A DNA stretch of 64,000 bases, taken from contig NZ_JAHZSV010000020.1 of assembly GCF_019457905.1 (NCBI RefSeq), forward strand, positions 22,575-86,574, given 5' to 3'. Positions within the stretch are counted from its first letter, which is position 1. Each line of letters begins with the position of its first letter. The stretch is from Flagellimonas abyssi. GTDB taxonomy: Bacteria > Bacteroidota > Bacteroidia > Flavobacteriales > Flavobacteriaceae. A program made the translations under genes and the position numbers. The notes beneath the pieces were generated by a model that saw only the letters and a list, made by a program, of their open reading frames with translations, had not been told where the DNA came from and did no database searches. Positions 7,889 through 16,200 of this stretch are shown here, piece after piece.

Positions 7889-10333
7889 TTAGAAATTTCC
7901 GATTCGAACTATATCCGCAAAGATACCCGATGCGGTAACATCGGCACCTGCTCCGGCTCCTTTAATGATCAAAGGTTGGTTTACATATCTATCGGTGAAG
8001 AAAAGAACGATATTATCGCTTCCCTCCAAGTTATAAAAATCATGTCCTTTTGGTATTTGCTGTAGCCCCACTTTGGCCTTTCCATCTTCAAATTGGGCCA
8101 CATATTTTAATTTGCAATCCGAGTCGGCCGCATCCTTGTACAATTTTTGAAAATCGGCCTCATATTTCTTCAAGCTTTCAAAAAAAGCTTTGTTGGAGTC
8201 GGTTTCCAGGCTTTCCTTTGGTAAAAAGGCTTCATTTTCAATATCATCAATATTCAATTGATGGCCGCTTTCTCTGGCCAAAATCAATATTTTTCGCATC
8301 ACATCAACACCACTCAGGTCAATGGTTGGGTCGGGCTCGGTATAGCCTTGTTCCTGAGCCTGTTTTACCACATCGTGGAAGGTAGTGGAATCATCAAAAG
8401 TATTGAAGACAAAATTCAGACTGCCGGATAAAACCGCCTGTATTTTCCTGATTTTGTCTCCCGAGGCAATCAGGTGCTTTAAGGTGTCCAAGATAGGTAA
8501 GCCTGCGCCTACATTGGTTTCGAACAAATATGGGGCGTTGTATTGTTTGGCCAATTGCTTCAGTTCCTTGTAATAGGCGTAATCCGAAGATGACGCAATT
8601 TTATTGCAGGTGACCACTGAAATACTGTTTTTGAGGTAGCTGGAATAGCTTTTGGAAACCTCGGCATTTGCAGTGTTGTCCACGAAAATGCTGTTACGGT
8701 AGTTTAGGGAAATGATGCGATCATAAAATGAATCTTTGTCCGCCGGCTCTCCTTGTTCCAAAATGTTCTCCCAGTCTTTCAGGGAAATGCCGCTTTCATC
8801 AAAAGCCATTTTTCTGGAATTGCTGATGCCAATGACACGAACGTTGAGCTTTAACTCTTCCTTTAAGTATTTTTTCTGCTGACGTATCTGTTGCAAAAAC
8901 TTGGAACCCACGTTTCCGACACCCATCACGAACAGGTTCAGCTGTTTGATGTTTTCTTCAAAAAAGGTCTCATGCAACGAGTTCAGCGCTTTCTTTACAT
9001 CCTCCTTTTTTATGACTGCAGAAATGTTCCGTTCCGAAGCACCTTGGGCGATGGCGCGGATGTTAACATTGTTTTTCCCCAAAGTGCTGAACATTTTACC
9101 GCTCAAACCTTGGTGACTTTTCATGTTATCACCGACCAGAGCCACGATAGTCAAATCCTTTTCAACGATAACAGGCTTGATTTTTTTGGTTGATATCTCG
9201 AATTCAAAGGTTTCGTTAACTGCTTCTGCAGCCAAATCCACATCCTCATCTGCAATACCAACGCAAATGGAATGTTCGGAAGATGCTTGTGTAATTAGTA
9301 CGATACTGATGTTTTTTACGGAAAGCGTTTCAAAAAACCGTTTAGATATACCGGGGATACCTATCATTCCGGGACCTTCCAATGAAAGCAAGCTAATGTT
9401 TCCTACATGGCTTATTCCACGTACTGTTTTTCCATTTCCATTATTGTTTTTGGCAATCAATGTTCCTGGTTCTTCCGGGGCGAAGGTATTTTTAATGGCA
9501 ATGGGAATCTCTTTTCCCAGTACGGGTTGAATGGTGGGCGGATAAAGCACTTTAGCACCAAAATGGGATAGCTCCATTGCTTCTTGATAGCTGATATTGG
9601 CTACGCATTTGGCCTGTTTTACCAATTTTGGGTTGGCGGTGTACATGCCACTGACATCGGTCCATATTTCCAAAATATCCGCATCTACGGCAGCAGCGAT
9701 AATAGCTGCGGTATAGTCGGAACCACCTCTGCCCAGAGTGGTCAGGTCGCCGCTTTTGCTGGAGGCCACAAATCCCGGTAGTATGGTTATTTGGTTCTTG
9801 TTAGTGGCAAAAAAATCTTGGCATAGTGTGTTGGTCAATGTAAAGTACACATTGGCCTTGCCAAAATTGCTATCCGTTTTGATAAGTTCACGGCTGTCCT
9901 TGAAAGCGGCGTCCAATCCTTCGGATTTAAGGAACTCACTTATGATAAAGGAAGAAAGGAGTTCCCCGTAGCTTACAATTTTGTCGGATAGTTTTGGTGT
10001 AAGCTCGCCTATTAAAAAGGCTCCTTCCAACAAAGTTTCCAAAATATTGAGTTCACTCTTTACTTTGCTCAAGGCCGCACTTTGCGATTTCACGGGAATC
10101 AATTCCCTGATAGTGGATATATGTCTGTCCTCGATTTCCTTAAGACTTTCTGTATAGCTGATATCTTGTTCGGATGCAGAACGGGAAGCTTTGAGCAGTA
10201 GGTCGGTTATTCCTCCAAATGCCGAGACCACAACGGCGATTTGCCCTTCACTTTGATTGCTTAGGATAGATTTGACCTTATTTATATTCTCTGGATTGGC
10301 AACGGAAGTGCCTCCAAATTTTAAGACTTTCAT
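7889..10333 (-). CDS. thrA: Bifunctional aspartokinase / homoserine dehydrogenase I
   Basis: The 814-aa fusion catalyses the first and third steps from aspartate to threonine. The N-terminal kinase starts MKVLKFGGTSVANPENINKV and includes GRGGSDYTAAIIAAA. Two ACT-like regulatory segments follow in the middle (SLLSLEGPGMIGIPGISKRFF; LTIVALVGDNMKSHQGLSGKMF). Homoserine dehydrogenase begins with the NAD(P) loop GVGNVGSKF at about residue 470 and contains NVGAGLPILDTL and GYTEPDPTIDLSGVDVMRKI. The ACT segments suggest threonine feedback, as in the enterobacterial enzyme. A short Thr-rich leader peptide lies upstream and suggests transcript-level control as well. Confidence 0.97.
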   Translation of the reverse strand: MKVLKFGGTSVANPENINKVKSILSNQSEGQIAVVVSAFGGITDLLLKASRSASEQDISYTESLKEIEDRHISTIRELIPVKSQSAALSKVKSELNILETLLEGAFLIGELTPKLSDKIVSYGELLSSFIISEFLKSEGLDAAFKDSRELIKTDSNFGKANVYFTLTNTLCQDFFATNKNQITILPGFVASSKSGDLTTLGRGGSDYTAAIIAAAVDADILEIWTDVSGMYTANPKLVKQAKCVANISYQEAMELSHFGAKVLYPPTIQPVLGKEIPIAIKNTFAPEEPGTLIAKNNNGNGKTVRGISHVGNISLLSLEGPGMIGIPGISKRFFETLSVKNISIVLITQASSEHSICVGIADEDVDLAAEAVNETFEFEISTKKIKPVIVEKDLTIVALVGDNMKSHQGLSGKMFSTLGKNNVNIRAIAQGASERNISAVIKKEDVKKALNSLHETFFEENIKQLNLFVMGVGNVGSKFLQQIRQQKKYLKEELKLNVRVIGISNSRKMAFDESGISLKDWENILEQGEPADKDSFYDRIISLNYRNSIFVDNTANAEVSKSYSSYLKNSISVVTCNKIASSSDYAYYKELKQLAKQYNAPYLFETNVGAGLPILDTLKHLIASGDKIRKIQAVLSGSLNFVFNTFDDSTTFHDVVKQAQEQGYTEPDPTIDLSGVDVMRKILILARESGHQLNIDDIENEAFLPKESLETDSNKAFFESLKKYEADFQKLYKDAADSDCKLKYVAQFEDGKAKVGLQQIPKGHDFYNLEGSDNIVLFFTDRYVNQPLIIKGAGAGADVTASGIFADIVRIGNF

Positions 10334-10398
10334 GATAAAATATTGTTGTGAAAAATTGAAAATAGATTGAAAAAACGGACGGAATTATATATAGCAGA

Positions 10399-10452
10399 TT
10401 ACCCCAAAGGGGTGGTAGTAGTAATAGTGAAAGTAGATGAAAAAGGATTCAT
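10399..10452 (-). CDS. Putative threonine-rich leader peptide of the thr operon
   Basis: A 17-codon frame upstream of thrA encodes MNPFSSTFTITTTTPLG: six Thr and one Ile, four of the Thr codons in a row (ACT ACT ACC ACC). This is the layout of attenuation leaders of thr operons in other phyla, where ribosome stalling at Thr/Ile codons controls a downstream terminator. A small hairpin (ACCCC-TTT-GGGGT) overlaps its last codons and stop, and a T6 run lies at 10371-10376 on the plus-strand numbering (minus-strand transcript). I cannot find a strong stem directly before the T run, so the exact mechanism is open. It is 65 bases from the thrA start. Confidence 0.6.
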   Translation of the reverse strand: MNPFSSTFTITTTTPLG

Positions 10453-10515
10453 CAAAATAAAGTTAATATTCGTTTGATTTATCTGCATTGCCCTATAATG
10501 AGATGATAAAAGTAG

Positions 10516-10523
10516 TACTTTTG
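10516..10523 (+). promoter_or_regulatory. -7 box upstream of nnr
   Basis: TACTTTTG matches TAnnTTTG and lies 68 bases before the nnr start; no clear -33 box is placed at the right distance. Confidence 0.35.
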
Positions 10524-10591
10524 TGTGCTTCATCAAATCATTGGTGTTGTTTTTTGCGAAAATATCACAAATAACCATTTTTTATTGCTGA

Positions 10592-12127
10592 ATGAAAATT
10601 TTCTCTGCAGATCAAATCTATCAAGCTGATAAATCCACAATACAAAAAGAACAGATAAAGAGTGAAGAGCTTATGGAAAGGGCGGCAGCCCAGTTGTTCG
10701 AATGGCTTCATTCACGTTTAAGGGGCACCCAAGTCAATATTCAATTGTTCTGCGGCATCGGGAATAATGGTGGGGACGGGATGGCGTTGGCGAGAATGTT
10801 GCACGAACATGGTTATTCCATTAAAGTCCATGTGGTGAATTATAGTGACAAGCGCTCAGAAGATTTCTTATTGAATTTGGAGCGGTTAAAGGATCTTAAG
10901 GTGTGGCCTGATTTTATCAATAAAGAAAGTGATTTACCGGAGATTTCTCCTAACGATATAGTCGTGGATGCCATTTTTGGTATTGGACTGAACCGGGTTC
11001 CCGATGATTGGGTCGGAAAATTGATTGGACATATCAATGATTCTCGTGCATTTGTGCTGTCTGTGGACGTCCCTTCTGGTTTATCTGTGGATAGAGCGCC
11101 ATGGAATACTTCTTATGTGATACAGGCGAGTTATGTATTAAGTTTTCAATTACCCAAACTGATTTTCTTTTTACCGGAAACAGGAGTATATCTAAACCAA
11201 TGGGAAGTACTTGATATTGGGTTGAACCAAGATTTTATTGCCAATACCGAAGCAGATTTTGAATTGATCGGGCGACCCGAGGTATTGCCCATGTATCGCC
11301 CCCGGCTAAAGTTCTCCCACAAGGGGACCTACGGGCATTCGGTTATAGTCGGGGGAAGCTATGGCAAGATAGGAGCTGTGCAATTGGCAAGCAATGCCTG
11401 TTTGAGTGTGGGAAGCGGATTGGTCAGCGCTTTTGTTCCAAAGTGCGGATATGATTCCTTGCAAACAGCAGTCCCTGAAGTGATGGTGCTCACTGGTTCC
11501 AGGGACAAGAATATTTCAAGGATAGAAATTCCTTTTGAACCATCGGTTGTGGGGATAGGAGTTGGTATTGGACAGGATGATGATACGATTGATGCTTTTT
11601 CTTCATTCTTAAAGAAGATTAAATTACCTATGGTCATCGATGCGGATGGGTTGAATATTTTATCGAAGAACCCAGAACTGTTGAAGGATGTTCCTCAATT
11701 ATCTGTGCTGACGCCCCACCCAAAGGAGCTGGAACGGTTGATTGGCCATTGGGAATCCGATTTTGAAAAGTTGGAAAAGGCCAAAGAATTTGCCCTGCAG
11801 CATAATTTGGTGATTGTGATCAAAGGCGCCCATACGATTACTATATATAATGGCAAAGGTTATGTGAACACTACCGGAAATCCCGGTATGGCAACTGCTG
11901 GAAGTGGTGATGTGCTAACGGGCATGATAACCGGTCTTATGGCACAGGGATATCCGTCCGTAGAAGCAGCAATATTTGGTGTTTATTTACACGGATTGGC
12001 AGGAGATGTGGGAGCTTCCAAAAAAGGATACGAAGCTTTAAAGGCCTCAATTTTGGTAGATAGTATTGGGGATGCCTATGCTGATTTGCTCCGTCAACCA
12101 GAAATTGAACAGAATGAGGGCAATTAG
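10592..12127 (+). CDS. nnr: Bifunctional NAD(P)H-hydrate epimerase / ADP-dependent NAD(P)H-hydrate dehydratase
   Basis: The protein repairs hydrated NAD(P)H. The 511 aa comprise an N-terminal YjeF_N epimerase domain (about 1-215; FCGIGNNGGDGMALARML, VDAIFGIGLNR, SVDVPSGLSVD) and a C-terminal ribokinase-like dehydratase (about 225-505; HKGTYGHSVIVGGSYGKIGAVQLA, TPHPKELERL, NTTGNPGMATAGSGDVLTGM). Both halves keep their signature motifs, so both activities are expected. It is convergent with the next minus-strand gene; the two ends overlap by 4 bases. Confidence 0.95.
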   Translation: MKIFSADQIYQADKSTIQKEQIKSEELMERAAAQLFEWLHSRLRGTQVNIQLFCGIGNNGGDGMALARMLHEHGYSIKVHVVNYSDKRSEDFLLNLERLKDLKVWPDFINKESDLPEISPNDIVVDAIFGIGLNRVPDDWVGKLIGHINDSRAFVLSVDVPSGLSVDRAPWNTSYVIQASYVLSFQLPKLIFFLPETGVYLNQWEVLDIGLNQDFIANTEADFELIGRPEVLPMYRPRLKFSHKGTYGHSVIVGGSYGKIGAVQLASNACLSVGSGLVSAFVPKCGYDSLQTAVPEVMVLTGSRDKNISRIEIPFEPSVVGIGVGIGQDDDTIDAFSSFLKKIKLPMVIDADGLNILSKNPELLKDVPQLSVLTPHPKELERLIGHWESDFEKLEKAKEFALQHNLVIVIKGAHTITIYNGKGYVNTTGNPGMATAGSGDVLTGMITGLMAQGYPSVEAAIFGVYLHGLAGDVGASKKGYEALKASILVDSIGDAYADLLRQPEIEQNEGN

Positions 12128-12543
12128 GATTTTTTGTCCCCTATATTGATCTTAAGTCTTTTTTGGACCCATGCCAGGGCGTTATCAAACTCAATAAAGA
12201 ATTCCATGGGCTTTTTATAGAACATTTTTTCAATATTGAAATTATGCATGTCTATCTCCTTTTTGGAAACTATGGCAAAGGCCTTTAGGTTATCAAGACC
12301 TCTAAGGTAGTTGTAAACGGTGGGGTCGATTGCGTAGGAGTTTTTTCTTAAGCTGATATAGCCAAAATCTCGGTCTCTAAAGTGAATCTCTGATATTCCG
12401 ATGATTTGATATGTTCTTTCCAATGTAATTGTGGCGCCCTCGTTGAAGGAAGCAACCATGTAATTTTGATAAACCTGTACGGTCCCTACCTCCAGCTGGT
12501 ACTCGCGTACCACTACGGTCTTCTTTTTAGAAGTTATTTTCAT
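12124..12543 (-). CDS. Conserved hypothetical protein (139 aa)
   Basis: No family is recognised with confidence. The product starts MKITSKKKTVVVREYQLEVG and mixes beta-strands with a C-terminal amphipathic helix (EFFIEFDNALAWVQKRLKI). The layout recalls small SpoIIAA/STAS-like cytosolic proteins of Flavobacteriia, but this is only an impression. I chose the ATG at 12543; an in-frame TTG six bases upstream is part of the promoter -7 box TACATTTG, which ends only 3 bases before the ATG, so the message may be leaderless. Confidence 0.7.
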   Translation of the reverse strand: MKITSKKKTVVVREYQLEVGTVQVYQNYMVASFNEGATITLERTYQIIGISEIHFRDRDFGYISLRKNSYAIDPTVYNYLRGLDNLKAFAIVSKKEIDMHNFNIEKMFYKKPMEFFIEFDNALAWVQKRLKINIGDKKS

Positions 12544-12546
12544 CCC

Positions 12547-12577
12547 CAAATGTAATTATAGTGTCTCGTCTACGAAA
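12547..12577 (-). promoter_or_regulatory. Possible leaderless promoter of the 139-aa gene
   Basis: On the minus strand TTTC, 19 bases and TACATTTG are followed after 3 bases by the ATG. Transcription starting about 5-7 bases after the box would begin at or inside the start codon. The -33 element is TTTC instead of TTTG. Confidence 0.45.
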
Positions 12578-12738
12578 TTAGAGGGGAGGGGAGGCTGATG
12601 GAAAAATAATAGATTAAACGCTAAAATATCTTATGTATGGTACATCCTGGTCATAAAACATGGTTTAGCACAATCTTTGACTGTTTTAAAACACTATTTT
12701 AAAAACCTTTTTTCTAGCACAATATTTTAAGATTTGGC

Positions 12739-13179
12739 TTAAAGGTCTTCTGGTGGATTTGTGATTAAAAACTTTGTCCTGTCCCAGAATAATTTTGCAG
12801 TAAGATGCTTTGGTACGGTAAAATCAGCTAAAAGCAATAAGTTTCTCTTGAACTGTTCAAACTCACTTTTGTTCGTTGTGTTGGCATCAATAGGGTAGTA
12901 AGCCATCCCCCAATTAGGGAAGCTTCTTTCCACATTGTCATCTTCGGAAAACATATGTACGTTCTTGTGGCGCTCATCCAACTTTATCTTTTCGTATAAT
13001 TCAAGAACTTTTGTCTTTTCCCCTTCGAGAACTTGGATAAATCCACCCATGTAGTAAATAAGGCAACCTGTTATATTGTCGCGTTTGTTGTTGTTGCGGG
13101 ATTGTTCTAATAGAAGGCCCATCTCATGGCTGTCCATTGGTTTTACGATTTCCGATTCGTAGGTTAGTGTATAGGTCAT
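12739..13179 (-). CDS. BLUF-domain blue-light sensor (FAD)
   Basis: The 146-aa protein is a stand-alone BLUF domain with a short C-terminal cap and no fused output domain. The flavin-network residues are all present at the expected spacing: Tyr7 (LTYES), Asn31 (SRNNNKRDNITG), Gln49 (GGFIQVLEGE) and Trp90 (FPNWGMAYY). The intervals 24, 18 and 41 equal those between Tyr21, Asn45, Gln63 and Trp104 of AppA as I remember them. The DERH motif (residues 68-71) is also typical. Its partner is unknown; neighbours give no clue. It probably has its own promoter. Confidence 0.9.
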   Translation of the reverse strand: MTYTLTYESEIVKPMDSHEMGLLLEQSRNNNKRDNITGCLIYYMGGFIQVLEGEKTKVLELYEKIKLDERHKNVHMFSEDDNVERSFPNWGMAYYPIDANTTNKSEFEQFKRNLLLLADFTVPKHLTAKLFWDRTKFLITNPPEDL

Positions 13180-13200
13180 TGGTTAGTTGCGAATAAATTC

Positions 13201-13231
13201 CAAACATAATTTTTTACTCGGCAATGGGCAA
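13201..13231 (-). promoter_or_regulatory. Promoter of the BLUF gene
   Basis: On the minus strand TTG, a 20-base spacer and TATGTTTG fit the Bacteroidota consensus. The -7 box lies 21 bases before the BLUF start codon. Confidence 0.55.
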
Positions 13232-13334
13232 GCGGTTTGACCGAATTATGATTTTTTTGACATGGATACGGATTGTGGTGGGTTTATAAGTGTTATATGG
13301 TTGGTTATAGTGTATGGATGGGGTAGATTGAACA

Positions 13335-13360
13335 TAAAAAAGCCGGCTATTGCCGGCTTA
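13335..13360 (-). terminator. Intrinsic terminator of clpC
   Basis: On the minus strand the hairpin AGCCGGC-AATA-GCCGGCT is followed by TTTTTT. It lies 20 bases after the clpC stop codon. Confidence 0.9.
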
Positions 13361-13380
13361 TCCTTAATTTATCACAATTA

Positions 13381-15939
13381 TTATTTTTCAGCTTCTGGAG
13401 ATTTTTCAGCTTTTTTAATTTTGATGGTAAGCTCCTCTTTGCTCTCATCCAAGTCCATAAAAATACTGTCACCTTCCTCCAGTTTGGAATTCACGATTTC
13501 CTCTGCCAATGAATCCTCGATATACTTTTGGATTGCTCTCTTTAGGGGCCTTGCTCCATATTGCTTGTCAAAACCTTTGTCGGCAATATAGTCCTTGGCC
13601 TTGTCGGATAGATTTAAATCGTAACCGATTTCCTTGATTCTTTTGTAGAGCTTGTTCAGTTCTATATCAATGATTTTGTGGATATCCTCTCTTTCCAAGG
13701 CATTGAAAACGACTACATCGTCTATCCTGTTCAAGAATTCCGGTGCAAATGCTTTTTTCAAGGCATTTTCGATGACACTTTTCTGGTGGTCGTCGGCCTG
13801 TGCCTTTTTTGCTGCGGTACCAAATCCTACGCCCTGTCCAAAATCCTTCAATTGTCTTGCACCAATATTGGAAGTCATAATGATTATAGAATTCCTAAAG
13901 TCGATTTTACGCCCAAGGCTATCAGTAAGGAAGCCATCATCCAATACTTGAAGCAACATATTGAATACATCGGGATGAGCTTTCTCCACTTCGTCCAATA
14001 AAATCACAGAGTAAGGCTTGCGGCGTACTTTTTCAGTCAGCTGTCCGCCTTCTTCGTAACCTACATATCCGGGAGGTGCTCCTACCAATCTTGAAATGGC
14101 GAATTTCTCCATGTATTCGCTCATATCTATTCGGATCAAGGCATCTTCGGAATCAAATAGCTCTTTGGCCAAAATTTTTGCCAATTGGGTTTTTCCAACT
14201 CCAGTTTGGCCCAAGAAAATGAATGAGCCAATGGGTTTGTTCGGGTCCTTAAGTCCGGCACGGTTACGCTGGATTGCCCTTGCTACCTTGGATACGGCTT
14301 CATCCTGACCGATTACAAATCCTTTGATAAGATTGGGCAGTTCGGCCAATTTGTTGCTTTCGGTCTGTGCTATTCTGTTAACAGGGATGCCACTCATCAT
14401 GGAAACCACATCGGCAACATTGTCCTCTGATACGGTTTCTCTATGAAGTTTACTTTCTTCTTCCCAGCGTTCTTGAGCGGTTGCCAAATCTTTTTCCAAA
14501 CGTTTTTCATCGTCTCTTAGCTTGGCGGCCTCTTCGTATTTCTGTTTTTTGACAACGCTGTTTTTGAGTTCTCGAACATCTTCGAGCTGGCTTTCCAGTT
14601 CCAAGATCTGTTTGGGAACATCCATGTTGACGATGTGTACTCTTGACCCAGCTTCATCCAAGGCGTCAATGGCCTTGTCGGGAAGAAAACGATCCGTCAT
14701 GTAACGGTTGGTCAATTTTACACAGGCCAAAATAGCCTCGTCCGTATAATTAACATTGTGGTGCTCTTCGTACTTGCCCTTAATGTTCATCAATATTTCG
14801 ATGGTCTCTTCCACGGTAGTGGGTTCTACCATTACCTTTTGGAAGCGACGCTCCAAGGCACCGTCTTTTTCTATGTATTGCCTGTACTCATCCAGCGTTG
14901 TGGCTCCGATACATTGAATTTCACCTCTTGCCAAGGCGGGTTTGAACATATTGGAGGCGTCCAGGCTTCCAGTTGCTCCGCCTGCGCCGACAATAGTGTG
15001 TATCTCATCAATGAACAAGATGATATCATCGTTTTTTTCCAGCTCGTTCATCACAGCTTTCATGCGCTCCTCGAACTGTCCACGGTATTTGGTACCTGCC
15101 ACCAAAGAGGCAAGGTCCAAGGTCACTACACGCTTGTTGTAAAGTATGCGCGAAACCTTTTTGTTGATGATTCGCAGTGCCAGACCTTCGGCAATGGCAC
15201 TCTTACCAACCCCAGGTTCGCCAATAAGCAGCGGATTGTTCTTTTTACGTCTGCTCAATATTTGGGAAACACGTTCAATTTCCTTTTCCCTTCCCACAAC
15301 GGGGTCCAATTTGTTCTCTTCGGCCAAACGGGTAAGGTCGCGTCCAAAATTGTCTAGAACAGGGGTCTTGGATTTTTTATTTCCTTTTTGTGCAGCGCCT
15401 CCGGAACCGAAAGAGCCTTCTTTGCTATCTCCCATATCATCTGTGTCCCCGGGAAAAGATTCCGCTTGTGGGGTATCTATGTAGTCATCGTCACTGGTGA
15501 TCATGGATTTGAACTGTTCCTTGACATTGTCGTAGTCCACTTTCAGTTTGTGCAACAACTTGGTTGTTGGATCATTCTCGTTTCTTAGGATGCAGAGCAA
15601 CAGGTGAGCGGTGTTTATAGAAGAACTCTGGAATAGCTTTGCTTCCAAAAAAGTTGTCTTCAATGCTCTTTCCGCTTGGCGGGTCAAATGAAGATTTTTC
15701 TTGTCCTTCTGCATCGTTCCTGTATTTGGATTCGCGGGGCTAAGAATTTCCACCTTTCTGCGCAGGTGGTCCAAATCCACATCGAGTGCATCCAATATAT
15801 TTATGGCTTTGCCATTTCCGTCTCTTAAAAGACCTAGCATAAGGTGTTCCGTGCCAATAAAATCATGGCCCAGTCTAAGGGCTTCTTCCTTGCTGTATGC
15901 TATAACGTCCTTTACGCGGGGGGAAAAATTGTCGTCCAT
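13381..15939 (-). CDS. clpC: ATP-dependent Clp protease ATP-binding subunit ClpC
   Basis: ClpC is an AAA+ unfoldase that feeds proteins to ClpP. The 852-aa product has two Clp-N repeats (MDDNFSPRVKDVIAYSKEEALRLGHDFIGTEHLML...), AAA-1 (GEPGVGKSAIAEG, LFIDEIHTIVGAGGATG), a UVR-like middle region (KKQKYEEAAKLRDDEKRLEKDL), AAA-2 (GQTGVGKTQLAK, LLDEVEKAHPDVFNMLLQ) and the C-terminal D2-small domain. The middle region marks it as ClpC rather than ClpA or ClpB. I chose the ATG at 15939 since the family starts MDDNFSPRVK; an in-frame upstream start at 15957 would add six residues. It is divergent from gyrA across 261 bases. Confidence 0.95.
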   Translation of the reverse strand: MDDNFSPRVKDVIAYSKEEALRLGHDFIGTEHLMLGLLRDGNGKAINILDALDVDLDHLRRKVEILSPANPNTGTMQKDKKNLHLTRQAERALKTTFLEAKLFQSSSINTAHLLLCILRNENDPTTKLLHKLKVDYDNVKEQFKSMITSDDDYIDTPQAESFPGDTDDMGDSKEGSFGSGGAAQKGNKKSKTPVLDNFGRDLTRLAEENKLDPVVGREKEIERVSQILSRRKKNNPLLIGEPGVGKSAIAEGLALRIINKKVSRILYNKRVVTLDLASLVAGTKYRGQFEERMKAVMNELEKNDDIILFIDEIHTIVGAGGATGSLDASNMFKPALARGEIQCIGATTLDEYRQYIEKDGALERRFQKVMVEPTTVEETIEILMNIKGKYEEHHNVNYTDEAILACVKLTNRYMTDRFLPDKAIDALDEAGSRVHIVNMDVPKQILELESQLEDVRELKNSVVKKQKYEEAAKLRDDEKRLEKDLATAQERWEEESKLHRETVSEDNVADVVSMMSGIPVNRIAQTESNKLAELPNLIKGFVIGQDEAVSKVARAIQRNRAGLKDPNKPIGSFIFLGQTGVGKTQLAKILAKELFDSEDALIRIDMSEYMEKFAISRLVGAPPGYVGYEEGGQLTEKVRRKPYSVILLDEVEKAHPDVFNMLLQVLDDGFLTDSLGRKIDFRNSIIIMTSNIGARQLKDFGQGVGFGTAAKKAQADDHQKSVIENALKKAFAPEFLNRIDDVVVFNALEREDIHKIIDIELNKLYKRIKEIGYDLNLSDKAKDYIADKGFDKQYGARPLKRAIQKYIEDSLAEEIVNSKLEEGDSIFMDLDESKEELTIKIKKAEKSPEAEK

Positions 15940-16200
15940 ACGTTTCTTTTTCAGCAATTAAAATTAATAAAAGTATTGTTATGGTGGTCAAATACCGTAC
16001 CCTAATTCGATAAAGTAGTGGTAAATGTCGGAATAATTCATGTTTTCTGGGTATTTAACAAAGCTTTATTATCGCATTGTTGATAATACCTGTAATGTTG
16101 ATAAAATTTTTAATAAAGTATTCGCAAAGGGTTATAAAGGCTGCTATTTTCTGTATATTGCCATGATAATTTAACCACAAAAAATCTATAATAAATAAGC

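Noticed and set aside
11545..11560. Target of the island 2 guide inside nnr (TTGTGGGGATAGG)
   Set aside because: The resemblance to TTGTGGGATA contains an extra G and ends after a few bases; it lies inside a gene and looks like chance.
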